From positions 6,545,192 to 6,609,191 of the forward strand of contig CM055744.1 of the NCBI GenBank assembly GCA_029465975.1: 64,000 nt of DNA, given 5' to 3'. A program made the translations under genes and the position numbers. Of the stretch, positions 34,889 to 48,856 are shown piece by piece. Within the stretch, counting starts at the first letter, position 1. Every line of letters begins with the position of its first letter. This DNA is from Dallia pectoralis (taxonomy: Eukaryota; Chordata; Actinopteri; Esociformes; Umbridae). The notes beneath the pieces were generated by a model. The model was not told the origin of the DNA and searched no databases. It worked only from the letters and a program-made list of their open reading frames with translations.

Positions 34889-36830
34889 CCAGCCACCCAC
34901 ACTTACTCTTACTCTCATTCCACATGCTAGCTCGAAAGGAGACTGTAGCAGAGGTTTTTACTACAATAGACAATCGAAACTAGAGATGCAGCAAGTATGC
35001 TTAAGGCTATTCTGGAAGGTTTTCCGCCATATCATGCAAATAATTACTTTTATTAATTACCAGGTTCAACCAGCATTTGTAAGTTTTGATGAACTGACTC
35101 AGTTGTCTGTTTCCCTCTGTGCACCTCTGGCCCTGAGGTCTGTGCAGGGAACACTGCTGACTGATATTCAGATTCTGGCAAAACACATACACCCTCCTGG
35201 GGGGTGGAGCTGGTCTGGGCCGAATCTCCCTACCTTCTCTCTATTCAGGTCCACCAATGAACCTGTGTCCATATGGCAGCTGTTTTAAGACAGTCCAACT
35301 ACACGCATGTAAATAATAACAGCTGTCACGGAATTGTCCATGTCAGTAACTTTAAGAAAGATGCGCTGGAGTGTCTATAGATAGATGGACAGATTGTGCA
35401 CAGTTCACCTGTAGAGAAACATTTTTAATTTAGTTTACTGAAGGCCAAAGCAAAGGGGCATGTAAACGAGATGTGTGCACTGGATCAGAGCCAATGGGTA
35501 ATGAAGAAATGGTTTTCCTCACTTCCTGTGTGTGTGCGCGCGCAATAGGCTTGGCTGTGTTTGTCTCTGTGTGTGTGTGTGTGTGTCTGTGGTTTGAACT
35601 AATCTAAAAGGGGACTACTTATCAGGTTTGCTGGCTGCAAGCCTGTGAGGTTACATGTTTCAGCTATTTCCAGTTTGTGAAACAGGGTCCTCATACGTGA
35701 AAGCACTTCAGTGTGTTTGTTTCTTCTGTCCACTGAGCAGCCATGGGAAACCAGTGAGTACAGTGTTCTTGTCAATAAGCTTTATTACAGTGAATGCTGC
35801 ATGTCAAGTTACTCTTAGGAATGTGGCTATGGTATATATTTCCATCCATACCTGCTCCACCATGTGACCTTCCGGGTATGCTTTTGGACAACTCAACGTT
35901 TATTGATAAATGCCAACGGGCAAATAAAACAGAAAACCTTGTTCCTCGGCAAACATTTTCAGCAGCTCTACCTGCATGTGCTCTTAAACTTCCCTCTAGC
36001 TGTGCCCTTATCTGCCCCAGTCCACTCCTATGCAACTCTGATATAATGTATATTTTTGCTCTTTGCTCTGTCAGGTGTTATCCCTCACTAATTTGGTTCT
36101 TGAGCCAAGGTCTTTTGACGCGTTACCGAGCACAACTTCAGCTATGAGTTCTGAGTGTGAATGAAGATTGATAAACGTACTGGGAGTCTTGGGAAAATAT
36201 TTTTTGTCTACTTTGTCCAAATGTCTTTTATCCATTTGCTTGTCCTGTTCGTCAGAGTTGCAGATGTGTCTTGGGTGTTGTTGAGTGATATACGGATACT
36301 TTATTATTTAAATAAAAAAAATTAGCCAGTAAAGTGGAACCAGCACATTGTAAGAAATGACATTGAAACAACATTAGATTGCCAGTGTTTTAGTAGGAAG
36401 TAAACACAAAAAATGCAAATACGCCTATTGTATCTCAAATAGTACCATGCAAAAGCAGGAGATTGCGCAAGCTGATATGCCATACAAGTATTGTAATTTT
36501 AAATTGTGCAATTTAAACTACACACCAATGTTGATATTTAGCAATTCTCGACTCAACTTACACACATTACTTAGCACCATTCCAGCTGGGTGGGGTCTGC
36601 TTGCCGAACACATAGGGTTGACCAAAAACCGAAAGTGACTAGAACTCAGAAAGCTGAGTTTGGTGAACCCCAGCGTGGTTCAAGAACTGAATACTATGGC
36701 GCATACTCATCATCTGACAGTGTGACATATGTTAACCAACAGCTTTATAGCAGTTACTATAGCGATTTGTGGCTCTACTAAACAGGGGTCACATGCATGC
36801 ATGCATACGTATACAGACATTCAAACATAC

Positions 36831-37946
36831 TTGCAGTATCTCACAAAAGTGAGGACACACCTCACATTTATGTAAATATTTGATTATATATTTTTATGTG
36901 ACATTCTGAAGAAATGACACTTTGCTACAATGTAAAGTAGTGAGTGTACAGCTGGTATAACAGTGTACATTTGCTGTCCCCTCAAAATAACTCAACACAC
37001 AGCCATTAATGTCTGAACCGCTGGCAACCAAAGTAAGTTCACCCCTAAGTGAAAATGTTCCAATTAGGCCCAAAGTGTCAATGTTTTGTGTGGCCCCCAT
37101 TATTTTCCAGCACTGCCTTAACCCTCCTAGCCATGGAGTTCACCAGAGTTTCACCAGTTGCCACTGGAGTCCTCCTCCACTCCTCCATGACGACATCACA
37201 GAGCTGGTGGATGTTGGTGGCCTTGCGCTCCTCCACCTTCAGTTTGAGAATGCCCCACAGATGCTTAATAGGGTTTAGGTCTGGAGACATGCTTGGCCAG
37301 TCCACCACCTTTACTCTCAGCTTCTTTAGCAAGACAGTGGTCTTCTTGGAGGTGTGTTTGGGGTCGTTATCATGTTGGATAAATGCCCTGCGGGCCAGTC
37401 TCCGAAGGGAGGGGATCATGCTCTGCTTCAGTATGTCACGTGTATGTGTGATGTATGGTCTGTGCACTGACAGGGTGACCCCCAACCCAGCACGTACACT
37501 CAACTTTTTTGGTCGACATGACAAGGTATGTTCTGTGTGGAACCTGTCCTGTTAAACCGCTGTATGGTCTTGGCAACAATTCTTTTTTTTTCAGATCCTC
37601 AGAGAGTTCTTTGGCATGTGCCATGTTAAAATTCCAGTAACTAGTATGAGTGTGAGAGCGATAACACCAAATTTAACACGCCTGCTCCCTATTCACACCT
37701 GAGACCTCGAAACACTAACGAAATCACATGACAATGGGGAGGGAAAATGGCTAATTGGGCCCAATTTGGACATTTTCACTTAGGGGTGTACTCACTTTTC
37801 CGACATTAATGGCTGTGTGTTGAGTTATTTTAAGGGGACAGCAAATGTAAACTGTTATACAAGCTGTACACTCACTACTTTAGATTGTAGATAAGTGTCA
37901 TTTCTTCAATGTGAGGGGTTTATTTACTTTTGTGACATACTGTACA
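36831..37946 (-). mobile_element. Tc1-like transposon, internally deleted, with long inverted repeats
   Basis: The ends CAGTATCTCACAAAAGTGAG (36834-36853) and the matching antisense end around 37925-37943 (TTTTGTGACATACTG) are inverted repeats. They extend inward over about 200 bases, including 'actcaacacacagccattaatg' and its complement at about 37800-37835. Minus-strand frames hold a transposase N-terminus (37624-37436, MAHAKELSEDLKKK) and C-terminal half (37524-37078, with FIQHDNDPKHTSKK and WPSMSPDLNPIKHLWGILK). The two parts are out of frame with each other and the middle is missing. Confidence 0.85.
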
Positions 37947-38219
37947 TACAATCATCGGATAAGGAAATAGAACCCATGCTTTAGCTCACAACTGTCTCTA
38001 TACAAATTACCACATTATTTGGTTACTGTTAAAATGAGAATCTTTGTTTTGGTTTCAGAACCTAATATGTCCTTTTCTTGTGCAAACAGCTCCAGTTCAA
38101 TCTAATGCTTTTCAACTGCTGTTAACAGTTGAGAATGTCATACATAATGCTTCAAGTTCAGCTTGAATCTGTGTGGCTGTTGATCAAGGTGCTTTTTACA
38201 CCATTTGAAAAATTATCTG

Positions 38220-38480
38220 CTGTGATCCTCCATCAACGACTCTCCTGCTGCCAAATCGTTGAAGGTTTACTACAGTAGCATAATCTTTAAACCTCTTGGT
38301 AATATTACATATTGTGGAAACAGGAACATGAAGGTCTCTGGAGAAGAACCTGTTGACTTAAGATTATCCATGCTTGGCTACAAACTTGTGTCTCACCTCC
38401 TCAGACAATTCTCTAGTTGTCTGTCTTCTCGTCATGCTCGTCGCACAAAAACAAGACACAAAAACAAGAACTACTCCTTT
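38220..38480 (-). mobile_element. Tc1-like transposon relic
   Basis: The sequence 'cttggctacaaacttgtgtctcacctcctcagacaattctctagttgtc' is the antisense of a Tc1 transposase N-terminal HTH region. No intact frame or ends are visible. Confidence 0.5.
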
Positions 38481-39540
38481 CCTTTATCTATTGAAACTGG
38501 TTGAATTAGGGATTTTCATATTTCACAGATGAGGTGAATTCAAAAGGAAAAGAGAATGAGCTGCTTGAAATAAAACTACTTCTACAAGTGGCCAATAATA
38601 TTGTCTGGAATTTAGTAAATTCACTCTGTAAAACAAAGCAATACTAACGGGGATTCAAAAAGACGTGTATCATATTGTATTTAAATTCTGTTGTTTAGTA
38701 TTGTTAGCCGCTATCATGTCCGTTCAACTCAATGCAGATGATGGGATGAGGAAGGCACTGAATTATTTAAATGCTGCACATGCTACCAGATCAGAAAGGT
38801 CTAGAAGACTTTCCATATTACTAAATTAAAATGGCTGTTCGGGTTCTCTCTCTGTTATAGATTTCACTAGACTTCCTCTTACTGGTTCCCCAAGCAAATT
38901 GCTTTGCATGCTGGTCTATGAAGCCACGTTTTGATTTCTCTTCCTTTTCGTTTTGTAGCTCTTACTGGCAAGCAGAGTTGCATAAAAGTTAAAAAAATAA
39001 TAACCTTTGTAAAAAATGCTAATCCTTTATGGGAAAATTTGATGCCTTCTTCGCTCACAACCTTACGTGCAGTGTTACTCACAGCTTAAATTCATCACTG
39101 TTCAAAGATATTAACAATATTATCAAAATGCAGTGGAAATTTAAGAACAAAAAACCCTCTTGTTTGTTACTGTAACATTTCTGTCTGTCATCTAGATCGG
39201 ACAGACTTGAATAACGGTATAGCAAGAGCCCTGAGTTTCCTGATGTGCTGACATTTCTGTATGTGTTTTTACCACACTAACACCAACGGATCTAAAATTA
39301 ACATGGCCTGAGTTGGTGTTAGAGCCGTTTGATCTGGTGCAACGGGTAGTCAATAAAACATCACAATACAGGGCTGAATGTTTTTTAGCCAAAATAACCC
39401 CCAGCTCTGCTATAACCACTGAACACTTTGTGGGGTTTTCAAGGGGTTTCTAAAAAAACAAGGGTGTGTCTGTGCCTAGAGGCTGTTTCACTAGAATTTA
39501 CCAGGAGCAATGTGGTCTTTTTAGAGATTTCAGATAAATT

Positions 39541-39640
39541 AGGACAGGGGTTCCCAAACTTTTCCATGACTTTTCCATGACAAGGCCCCCAAAATACCAC
39601 CAGGTTCTGGCCAAGGCCCCCCTTTTGCAGGATGTGTTAT
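39541..39640. repeat. Dispersed repeat fragment
   Basis: 'ggacaggggttcccaaacttttcc' with 'ggccaaggccccccttttgc' is a stretch I recognise as part of a high-copy vertebrate-type repeat end. The family is not identified. Confidence 0.4.
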
Positions 39641-41137
39641 TGAACCCATAGATAGACAATAATACAGTGTTTGATACCGGCCAATCAGAAAGATTAGCAT
39701 TAAAAGTGTTTTTTCCACATATGCCACAAATGATTATAAAGCCATTTCATAGCAATGCTCATAAAGATATTTACTTTAAAAAATCTTTCAACTTGCTCCC
39801 CCACTTTGAAAACCACTGCATTAGGATACACAAATAAATGGCTCATATGTATTACTGTGTGCGCTATGGGTTCTCTGGTAACATGATGGGTTATAGCAGT
39901 GATAAAAATGAATTGTGTAATGTTTTGCTCTTCAAGGAATCATGTTATGTTATAACAACCTACTGTTTATTTTTTACTCATGAACATCTAACCTAAAATC
40001 TGCAAATAGTTTTCTGTGTTATCCAGCTGTGGTCAACGTGTTATATTTCTCATATACCCTTAAATAAAAACGCTCCCAGTTTCTCCCAAACTGAACCCTT
40101 GGTACTTGTGCGCAGGAGGATAGAAAGTTGATATGTTTAAGAAACCTAGTCTCCTTGGATTGCACCTCGGTCACTTGGTTAGGTCACCACTTTTGTTAAC
40201 CAATGTACAGACAATATAGATTGTCCAAATTGAAAACTATTGACGTCTAACCGGGCTAATTACTTTTTTGTCTGTTACATAACTAGCAAATACAATGATA
40301 TTACTGAAGTGGACAAATGTTTAGTGAAAAACAACATTGCTCATGTCATTGCAGCCAGTGTCAAGGGTTGGAAACTGGCACAATTATTATTTTATTTGTA
40401 TAAATAAAAGTAAATCGGGCTAATTATTTATTAAAATATATTATCTACTTTGAGCTATAGGTAAAAAAATGCATGTTACTGTATGTAGACCTTTTTTCCT
40501 TCCTAATATACACATCACAAACATATGAAATCAATAATGTAATATAAGCCTACATTAGTTATTTTATGATTTAAGAATGCCATAATAACATTGGAATAGC
40601 ACTGCTGCTTTGTTATTTTGATTACCACTTGTGTATCAGTCCAATGTGAAGTGCTGGTTTATTGTAACATTAGGTGAAAGTGTTCCCTGAGCTCTGAATT
40701 GGTGAAGCAAGCTGGCTTTGTGGTTAGTATGCTGGCAACTTGGCGGCAACAACCGAAAGGTTAGCCGAAGAGCTCCATATATTTCTATGGATAGATAAAA
40801 ACAAATATATTTTCTGACATAGAAGTGCCGAGTGGCAACTGACAATCTTTCCAGCAATTTTGAAAATTGACACCAATACTTTTTGTAAGGTTTTCCTTTT
40901 TTATGAGTGAACCCTCATTTCTACATAGAGTAATCTTTCTGCAACAAACATGGAATGGAGGATAATAAAATGTGATGACGTTACACAGTCTAACCTGTAT
41001 GTAGGTCAACTTGACTGTTCTGACAGCAAGTATACGTTATAATGTGAAATTGAACTAACCAAAATGGTGAACTATAGCTCACCAGATGAAATGTTCTGTT
41101 AAACAATTGGTGGTTAACATGCCCTTCTTTTCTCCAG

Positions 41138-41251
41138 TATTATCGCCAACAACCACAAAGACAAGATGCCTTTGGGGGATGATGGACATTCCTGGAAGAA
41201 GAAAACCACAGATGTGAAGGAGAACTATGACTTCAAAGAGATCCTCGGGAC
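41138..41251 (+). CDS. First coding exon of a calcium/calmodulin-dependent protein kinase type 1 family gene, partial
   Basis: The acceptor TTTTCTCCAG ends at 41137, 28 untranslated bases follow, and the ATG is at 41166. The donor GTAAGT begins at 41252. The coding part is 86 bases: MPLGDDGHSWKKKTTDV followed by KENYDFKEILGT, ending in phase 2. A short N-tail, a SWKK motif and YDFKEILGT running into the kinase glycine loop match CaMK1-type kinases (CAMK1, CAMK1D and CAMK1G have S-W-K-K or R-W-K and F-K-E-x-L-G-T/S). CaMK1 is a cytosolic Ser/Thr kinase activated by Ca2+/calmodulin and by CaMKK; the activation-loop Thr and calmodulin site are encoded further right. Which paralogue (camk1a or camk1b most likely) cannot be told from 29 residues. 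The glycine-loop exon (G-A-F-S-E-V) was not found before 64000. Confidence 0.75.
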
Positions 41252-42754
41252 GTAAGTGTCTAAACCATATCTAACCACAGAGCCAGACTGCTGTATAAAT
41301 AGGATTTGGTTCAAATGTGAATATAGTGTAAAGTACTAAGTAAGTGTCTGATGAAATCTTTTGCTATCTCTCTGCTCATGTGGAGGACAAAACAAAGCGT
41401 TACATTCAGGCCACGGCACTGTAACTGTGAAGACACATTTGCATGTGTTCAGTGGCTGTACATATTGAATTTGTGTTTTTAGAATCTTAGTGATCTGACT
41501 ACCTCTTTAGTTAAATTGCTGTTGTTTAAAGCATGCCACACTAACTGTGGGAATCTAAAATGTGGCTATTAAAAGTCTTAGTCTGAGCGATATCCGCTTT
41601 GCTAAGAGCACGCTATCGTGATGACATGCACATGCTTTGAAATAATTGTTGTAGAGCTTTTCTACACATCGGGAAACTTGCCCTTTTGTTTTAAACATCA
41701 CTGTTAAAATGTCACTGTACATGCTTTTGTCGTGTGTTTTGATTCTTTTGGTGGTTTATAGAAAATATATTCACCAAAAGTTGAATTTCATAGCAATGTC
41801 TTAGTCAGATATTTCCTGTTGCCTGATATTTTCAATTTCCTGTTTGAGTCTAAAGTCTAAAGTCTTCAAAATGTCCTACTTGAGTTGTCTGGTTGGTGTC
41901 TTGACTAAGGGATGGGCATACAGTCACTTGTAATATCATGTTTAAATCCATAAGCAATGAAAAAGCTTTTAATGTTGAACCATGTAGATGTCACATTGAT
42001 TAATTGCAGACATGCATCAGAATTTTCAGAATGTGCGCTCCAGTCACATGATCACCTCATTGCCATGCACCTCCACACCCAGGTATGCCATCAAACACGA
42101 TCCCAATCAAATTCCCAATCAAAATAGTCTTATTTAGTTTTGAAGATCTTAAAAAAGTATTTGTTAAGTTCTGTCAGGAATGTGAAGAGGTGATGCAAAA
42201 ATGTTGCGTAGTTTGTCAACGCATTTTAGCTCTGGCCATGTGCAGAGAGGAACCACTATTTCAACCAGAATGTTAGATGTCAGCAAGACACTTGTGACAG
42301 TTGGCTGCTTTTTACCGAACATAGTTGTTAATTTGGTAGACAGCTAGCTAGTACCGAGCTAGCTACATAGATAATGGCTGTAAAACTTCCTGTAGGTATC
42401 AAGGGAAGGTGCAAATTCAACCAGTAGTGGTTAGACAACAGATACTTTGCTTTCTGGTCTAGTCTGTAGAAGGGGAAGAAAACAAAGCCCACTGTGGTTT
42501 TTTTCACAAGAAGTCTTGCACTATGGAAGGTAATTCTGTAAAATCCCATATGAAAATGTGAGAAATAAAAAGCCTTGCAAATTTCTCAGTTTCCCATCAC
42601 TGTCGACAGTCTAGCTAAGTACAGCGAGTAACTTTTTTGTTAACACTAGATTTTTTTTCTATGCTCTCACTACAATGGGTACTTCAGTTGAATTGGTGTC
42701 CTTGTGTATTTTTTAGCATGAGTTGGTGTGAAATTGGCCTTAAATTGACTTCAA

Positions 42755-43175
42755 GATTCCAAGTTTTATTGTCATGTCTACAGAATGACATGCATCAAAC
42801 TGCACAATGAAATTCTTGTGACATGGCAAGCAACAACTACGTAGTTAGTAGAATAAAAATAAAAACAATTTACAACAATATACAGAATATACTAGTTACA
42901 AGATATACATAATGAAGTGAATATGGCCAGTATGCAAACCTTAAATACTTAAATACTGCAATAAAAGTGATCTGGTGCCAGGATACATGGATAGGTAAAA
43001 TCAGTGTTACTGGTTGAGGAGTCAAACGGTCTGAGGGTAGAAACTGTTCTTTAGTCTGGAAGTGCGTGTACCAATGCTGCGGTAACGTCGACCAGATGGG
43101 AGCAGGGTGAACAGGCCATGGCCTGGGTGGCTGTAGTCCTTTATGATATTCCTGGCTTTTCTGAGGCATCGTGAT
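42755..43175. repeat. Dispersed teleost repeat
   Basis: 'caagattccaagttttattgtcatg...acagaatatactagttacaag...gtctggaagtgcgtgtacc...catggcctgggtggctgtagtc' is a block I recognise as recurring in fish genomes. Family uncertain. The 99-codon minus-strand frame inside it (43169-42870) is repeat sequence, not a gene. Confidence 0.45.
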
Positions 43176-44499
43176 TGTTAGATGCTAACCACGGAAGGGA
43201 GGTGGCAGCCAATGGCTGCGAAGTGGCAATAAAAAAGTCTTAATTTTCTGAGGTGCAAATACCCTGGAGGTTCATCATTGCAGCCGGTTGTTGTGAGAGG
43301 GAGAACACTGCTCTCTCTGTATGAATACATTTGAAAAGGATTGTCACTTTTTTGTCTTCTAAACCAATCATGTATTTGTTTTGACTTTGACTAGCTGAAA
43401 ATACATTTCAGATGTATGATCATGTGCTTAAAATCCACTTTTAAATTAACTGTAAGTGGAACTTGAAAGTGCTTAACAGACACAAAGTCAATATTAGCAA
43501 CCTTTTACAGCGTAGAATGTGGGAAGCAATTCGAAATCAAAATGTGCTTGGAAATACCATGACATAGGTAAGGGCAAGGCAGGTCAATATTTTTTAAGAA
43601 ACAACTTACCATCATCATTATGTCAACACATTGACTAGATATACTCACTAGGAAAAAGTGAACATTTATTTCCAAACAGTTAAATGCCCTTTTTAGCTGT
43701 TTGTGCTTTTTTATGTCTTTGTCAGATCTGGCTCTCGCTTTTTGGTGCCCTAAGGTTAATGGGATTTGGGGCCCCCTCCAGAAGTATGGGACCCTACGTG
43801 ATCGTCACTTATGCCTAGAGCAGGCCCTGGTCTTGGCTTCCATGTCTCATTGCTAGTCATTTCGGTACATGTGATCATGTATTTTAACAGCAGTTAAGGG
43901 GCGTGTTGACTTTGCAGAATTATTAATGGCCCGGTGGGAATTACACGCCAAAAAGACATAAATGTATTTTTTCATATTCGAAGATGATTTGATGGGAGTA
44001 CATTGTGAGCTCACATCTATGTTGTGTACAGGCGGCTTCTGTTAAAGCCAGGGAATCCAAAGAAATGGCAGTAGAAAACAAGGTAGCAACATGCTAGTAT
44101 CAATGTGTCTTGAAAAATAACAATCTAATCTTGAACCAATTTGGTCATTATTTATGTGTCCCTGTGACTTGTCCATATGTTGTGCGTTCTGTGACATGCT
44201 TTAGCTCTTGTAACGGCGCCACGGTTCTGTAGAGAGCAGACATTGGATGCCATAGGGCGGAGCAAGTTTGTGGGTTTTATTTGAGCCCCTGTTGTGCCAC
44301 AAGTTGCAGTTGTTTGGTCTTGAAAGTGGGTCTCTGCAAACAATTGAAAACAGTCATTTGGTTTTCTTGGAATGGCATCAACAGTTAATCAGCGGCACAT
44401 TTCAGATAGGCCTACTATCGCAATATTAAAAAAGCGATTTTGAAACCGCATTGGCTGCTAATAAAAAAATTCGGAATCATTCAGCGGTTCATTGACAAA

Positions 44500-45060
44500 C
44501 TTTTTGAGCAGAGGGACCTAGCTGGCGCTGCAGGATTTCAGTCCTTCATGGCGTAGTGTGCTACCAATAGTTTTATTGGTGACTATGGTCCCAGCTGCCT
44601 TGAGATCATTGACGAGATCCTCCCGTGTAGTTCTGGGCTGATTCCTCACTGTTATAATGCTCATTGATACTCCAAGAGATGAGATCTTGCATGGAGCTCC
44701 AGACCGAGGGAGATTGACAGTTATTTTGTGTTTCTTCCATTTGTGACGCATCGCACCAACTGTTGTCAACTTCTCACCAAGCTGCTTGGCGGTGGTCCTG
44801 TAGCCCATCCCAGCCTTGTGTAGATCTACAATCGTGTTCCTGAAATCCTTGGACAGCTCTTGGCAATGGTGGAGAGTTTGGAATCTGATTGATTACTCTG
44901 TGGACAGGTGTCTATTAGACAGATAACAATATGAGATTAGGAGCACTCCCTTAAGCACTCTTGAGTGCTCCAAGTCTCAGCTCGTTATCTGCATAGAAGA
45001 CACCTGGGAGTGGGAAATCTGGCTTATTGACAAATAAACCTACAATTAAAATTATAGACT
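44500..45060 (-). mobile_element. Tc1-like transposon relic, transposase N-terminal part
   Basis: The minus-strand frame 44808-44518 reads MGYRTTAKQLGEKLTTVGA, then VNLPRSGAPCKISSLG, and ends in RHEGLKSCSA. This is the paired HTH DNA-binding part of Tc1 transposase, with the GRPR-like hook degraded. The catalytic DDE part is absent. Confidence 0.75.
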
Positions 45061-48000
45061 AATCATGTCTTTGTTGTCAGTGTGCAAATGTACCAAATCA
45101 GCAGGGTATCAAATACTGTCTAGAAAAGTGTTTAAAAAGTGCAATCTACTTGTTTACATTTCATATGATTATTACAGTGACTTTGAATTATCTAAATACT
45201 GAGTGTGGTAAAGCCACAGATTTTTCATTGTTAATATTTCTGTGATCTGCACTAAAGTTTGTCTGATTTGTTACTAACTTTTATATTAATGTTTAAACCA
45301 GGCTTATCTGCCAGTGCTTTATGTTGTTATGTTAATTATTACTTGTTTACAAGGCTGGAAGTTCAGCAGATAAGTCAATCCACTGGGATTGAAGTAGTTA
45401 AATCAAAATATGTAATTCATATCAATTCATGCATCACCTATTTTCATCATAACATATAGGCCTGGCCTACAGGAAGGTGCAGTTTATGTTTATTATATAT
45501 CTAATATTGTATTGGTCACACAATACAATTATTTATAGCGTGTCTTTGTGCAATAATGCAGAAAATAAAGAGCTTAAAAAGATTTTCGTAATCACAATAG
45601 GCCTATTGGTTAAAAAGATCGCAATTACATAATTTTTCAAAGTCGTTCAGCCAGTTTTAGCTGACATGCCAAACTTGTTGAGTCTCCTTAGGAAGTAAAA
45701 GGGGCTCAGGGTCAGAGCAGAGGAAGTGATGTCACTCATTCTCACCACCTGGTACCTGCTCATCAGGAAGTCCAGGTTCCAATAGCAATGGTCGGTGTTA
45801 AGTCCCAGGGTCTGAGCTTAGGAACGAGCGTATTGGACACAATAGTGCCTCAACTTTATGTTGATTATCTGTTTAAGACATCCTAGGCAACTTTATTAGA
45901 AACAGTGAGTCAAATACATATACTCACAGGTAAATGGCATGTATGTAATGGCATACAGTTATAACAAATAGCGCTGTCTTTCATAGAGATTAACAAAAAC
46001 GGCAATGGAAAAGAAAAACACTGGTAATAAGCGATATTCTTTTCTAAAACATTAACACCCCTTTTGCCTCAGTTTCCCCTCGAGTTTATGGTCTACAAAA
46101 TGTTATTGAGGCCATTTTTCCTTGCCACAACTCCCAGCTAGCTGATGATGCCTCGATACTGTACTGTATGTGTCTTCTGTAGCAAATCCAGTGGCGTTCT
46201 GGTTCTTATCATGCTGCTCACTCAACCAGGAATTATATACCAGAATTACGTGCTGTAGGTAATGCATTTTCTGGCCTTCTGTCTCGATTAAGCTCATAGC
46301 GCCCGAACCTCTCAACAGGAAGTCGCTAGTGCTCGACAATGCAACGCAACTATATTCAATATGTTTTAGTTGTGCATAATAGCCAACTAAATGCATTATT
46401 AATTGATCTTGCAAGACACAGGCCTAATGATTTACCTTCAAATCAAACTGTTAATGGATATGATTATCGCAGCTGTTTAATCTGTGAATAACAAATGGCT
46501 TTCCAAGATCAATGCACTACTAATTTCTTGACGACTTCCTGACGCCACATTTGGAAACCTTTCACACAAATGCACCCAGATTCTGGACGGATTTTCCAGT
46601 ATGCTGTCATGTGTATTTAGAACACGTAACGAATTTACCTTGATGGAATTGTTGTATGTAAGATGTTCTCTAATAGGTTGAGCCTTCAGAGCCAACAGAA
46701 ATAGTGTAATGTGCTTAAACCTCAACTTAAATGGTTTGTACAATCTGATTCACACCTTACGGCCAAGTTGGGACTATAAGACACACACTGTGTCAAACAC
46801 ACAGACACGCACTTAAACGTCATTTGGTTGCGTTGTATTTATTTCGTTTTGATTGATCGTTATTTGCTCTTTTATATATATATATATTTGTTTACCTGTA
46901 ATGGCTGACACAGAAAACAGTAGATGGCACAAGCTTATGGGGATCAACTAATGAACTAATCTAGAGGAATAGCACTTTACTGGTTCTCATTTTCCTTGTG
47001 TGCTTATTTTCCCTTCATAAGTGACCTGAATATGCTTTGCTGATTGTGGTTTTGTGTCTATCAGCGGTTCTGTGTTCTTAACCTTTTTCCTGATAATTTT
47101 TTTTTCATTTAATGGATGTGGGAAGTTGCGAGTTACACATCCTGAATGCACAATAGTGTGCTTGTGATTTCGTCAGTGTTTCGGTCAGGTGATTTCACCC
47201 TTGATTTTCAGTAAGAAGCCTTTTGGGGAACTCCAGTTATGTTTAGTTTTCAGGCATTTGCTTGGAGCCCATCATGTTTTCTGTCAGCTGACTACTCTGG
47301 GTTCTAATCTCTCCTGGTCGCTGGGTAATGGAATCAGGCTAAACCTATTATGCAGTAGAGGTGTTCAAAAGGCTTTTGGTGTACCAGACAATATTGTTGC
47401 ACTGTCACAGACTTCTTTAGGACGTCACACATGTACACTCTAACAGAAGTCTGACGGGTTGTGGCAACATGAATTTGAAGCATTGTTTCCTGGGAATTCA
47501 TTTTATTTGCTGCTTTTCTGCTATTTGACATTATTTTTACACCTAACCTTTACAGCTTGTAGCATTGAAACCACTACTCCACTTTCTGCCATTGGTAATG
47601 CTTTTAGTTGATCAGATACCTGTATGTCATTTATAATGTAGCTGTGTTAGTATTTCCCTGAATGTCACAGCAGCACTGGGAAGCACTTGGAAATGAACAG
47701 TTTATAATACAACTGGGTGTTTATACCTGGTGTCCACTCATTTGAATAAATTAATACTTTTTCTTTTGGCATATCATCCAGAGCATGTTAGCACAAAGGC
47801 AGACATATCTATTGAAGTTTTGGAAACCCCAAGATTCAGCCAACTTCTGCAGTTTTGCGATCAATGAATAGTAGTTCACCTCTCAAAACGTCCTCCTAAC
47901 TGATTTGGGTCAAAACACGCCTGGTCCACTTCTGGGTAGGTCATCATAATTATTGTTTATAGTGGAGATGGGTATTTTTAGACAAGTAGCTATTTTCCCC

Positions 48001-48807
48001 CTGTTTCTCCTCGATTGCATAATTTATAAAGGTCAACACTTTTAGTCTTTTCTAATTTGTGTGCTCTCTGGTCTTCCCCATGATGACAAATATGTAATAT
48101 TACATTTAGTTCAGAAGAATATCTAGTGGTGACTTAAAGGCGGCCACACTTTTCAGTCTCTTTATTAAGATATATTTTTCCTTGAAGAATTTTACCTCTG
48201 TTGAGCGTTTCATTTTTTTCTTTTGATTGGAAGGACACGCTGATAAACATCTTTACCAAACATGTCCAATATTATCCGATATGACAACGCTTAACAAATA
48301 GTGAAATAATAATTAATATCACCAATGCATGTATATTAGTGCAGGTATAAGCCAGTCTAATGTTTGATATTCCTAGCACAGAGCTTGTCACATTTCTTTT
48401 ATGGTGTAACATTTTGGGTAAACCCTATTGACACGGTAAACATGGGCATTCTTTGGGTTGTTTATCGGACCATTACGCTCAGGTTTCCTATTCCCCCATA
48501 ACTCCCTGTCGGTGGATTGGGTTGTTCGCCCACTGTTTATGGAAAGATCATCACGTTAAAAGCTGCAAGGCTGGTTGTCTTGGCAACAGGAGGAGACACT
48601 TTCCATATGGACTCTAACAGTCACTATGGAAACAAAGTTTGTTTTTGCTATTAATAATCCTGCCATGTCAATGCGAGCATTGAGAGGGCTGATTTAGTTC
48701 CCTCATTGTATACATGGTTGAATGTAGCTGTAATGACAAGAGTTGAATTCATGGAGCCTCTCCCTTTGACATTCTGTGACAAATGGGCGTCATGAAGAAA
48801 GAATATT

Positions 48808-48856
48808 TGTGTGTGTGTGTGCTGTGTGTGCTGTGTGTGTGTGTGTGTGTGTGTGT
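48808..48856. repeat. (TG)n microsatellite with GCTG interruptions
   Basis: TG dinucleotide run with two GC interruptions, in the camk1-family intron. Confidence 0.95.

Larger units (their letters stand above)
34227..41137 (+). other. Probable 5'UTR intron of the CaMK1-family gene
   Basis: About 6.9 kb without coding signal. It contains a (CA)n run at 34857-34885, a (TG)n near 35565-35587, Tc1 relics (36831-37946 and 38220-38480) and a dispersed repeat at 39541-39640. Open frames of 60-168 codons here are transposon sequence or chance. Confidence 0.45.

Noticed and set aside
46103..46743. Minus-strand frames of 103 and 88 codons
   Set aside because: No recognisable domain, no codon pattern or splice signals supporting them. 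Consistent with chance in intronic DNA.
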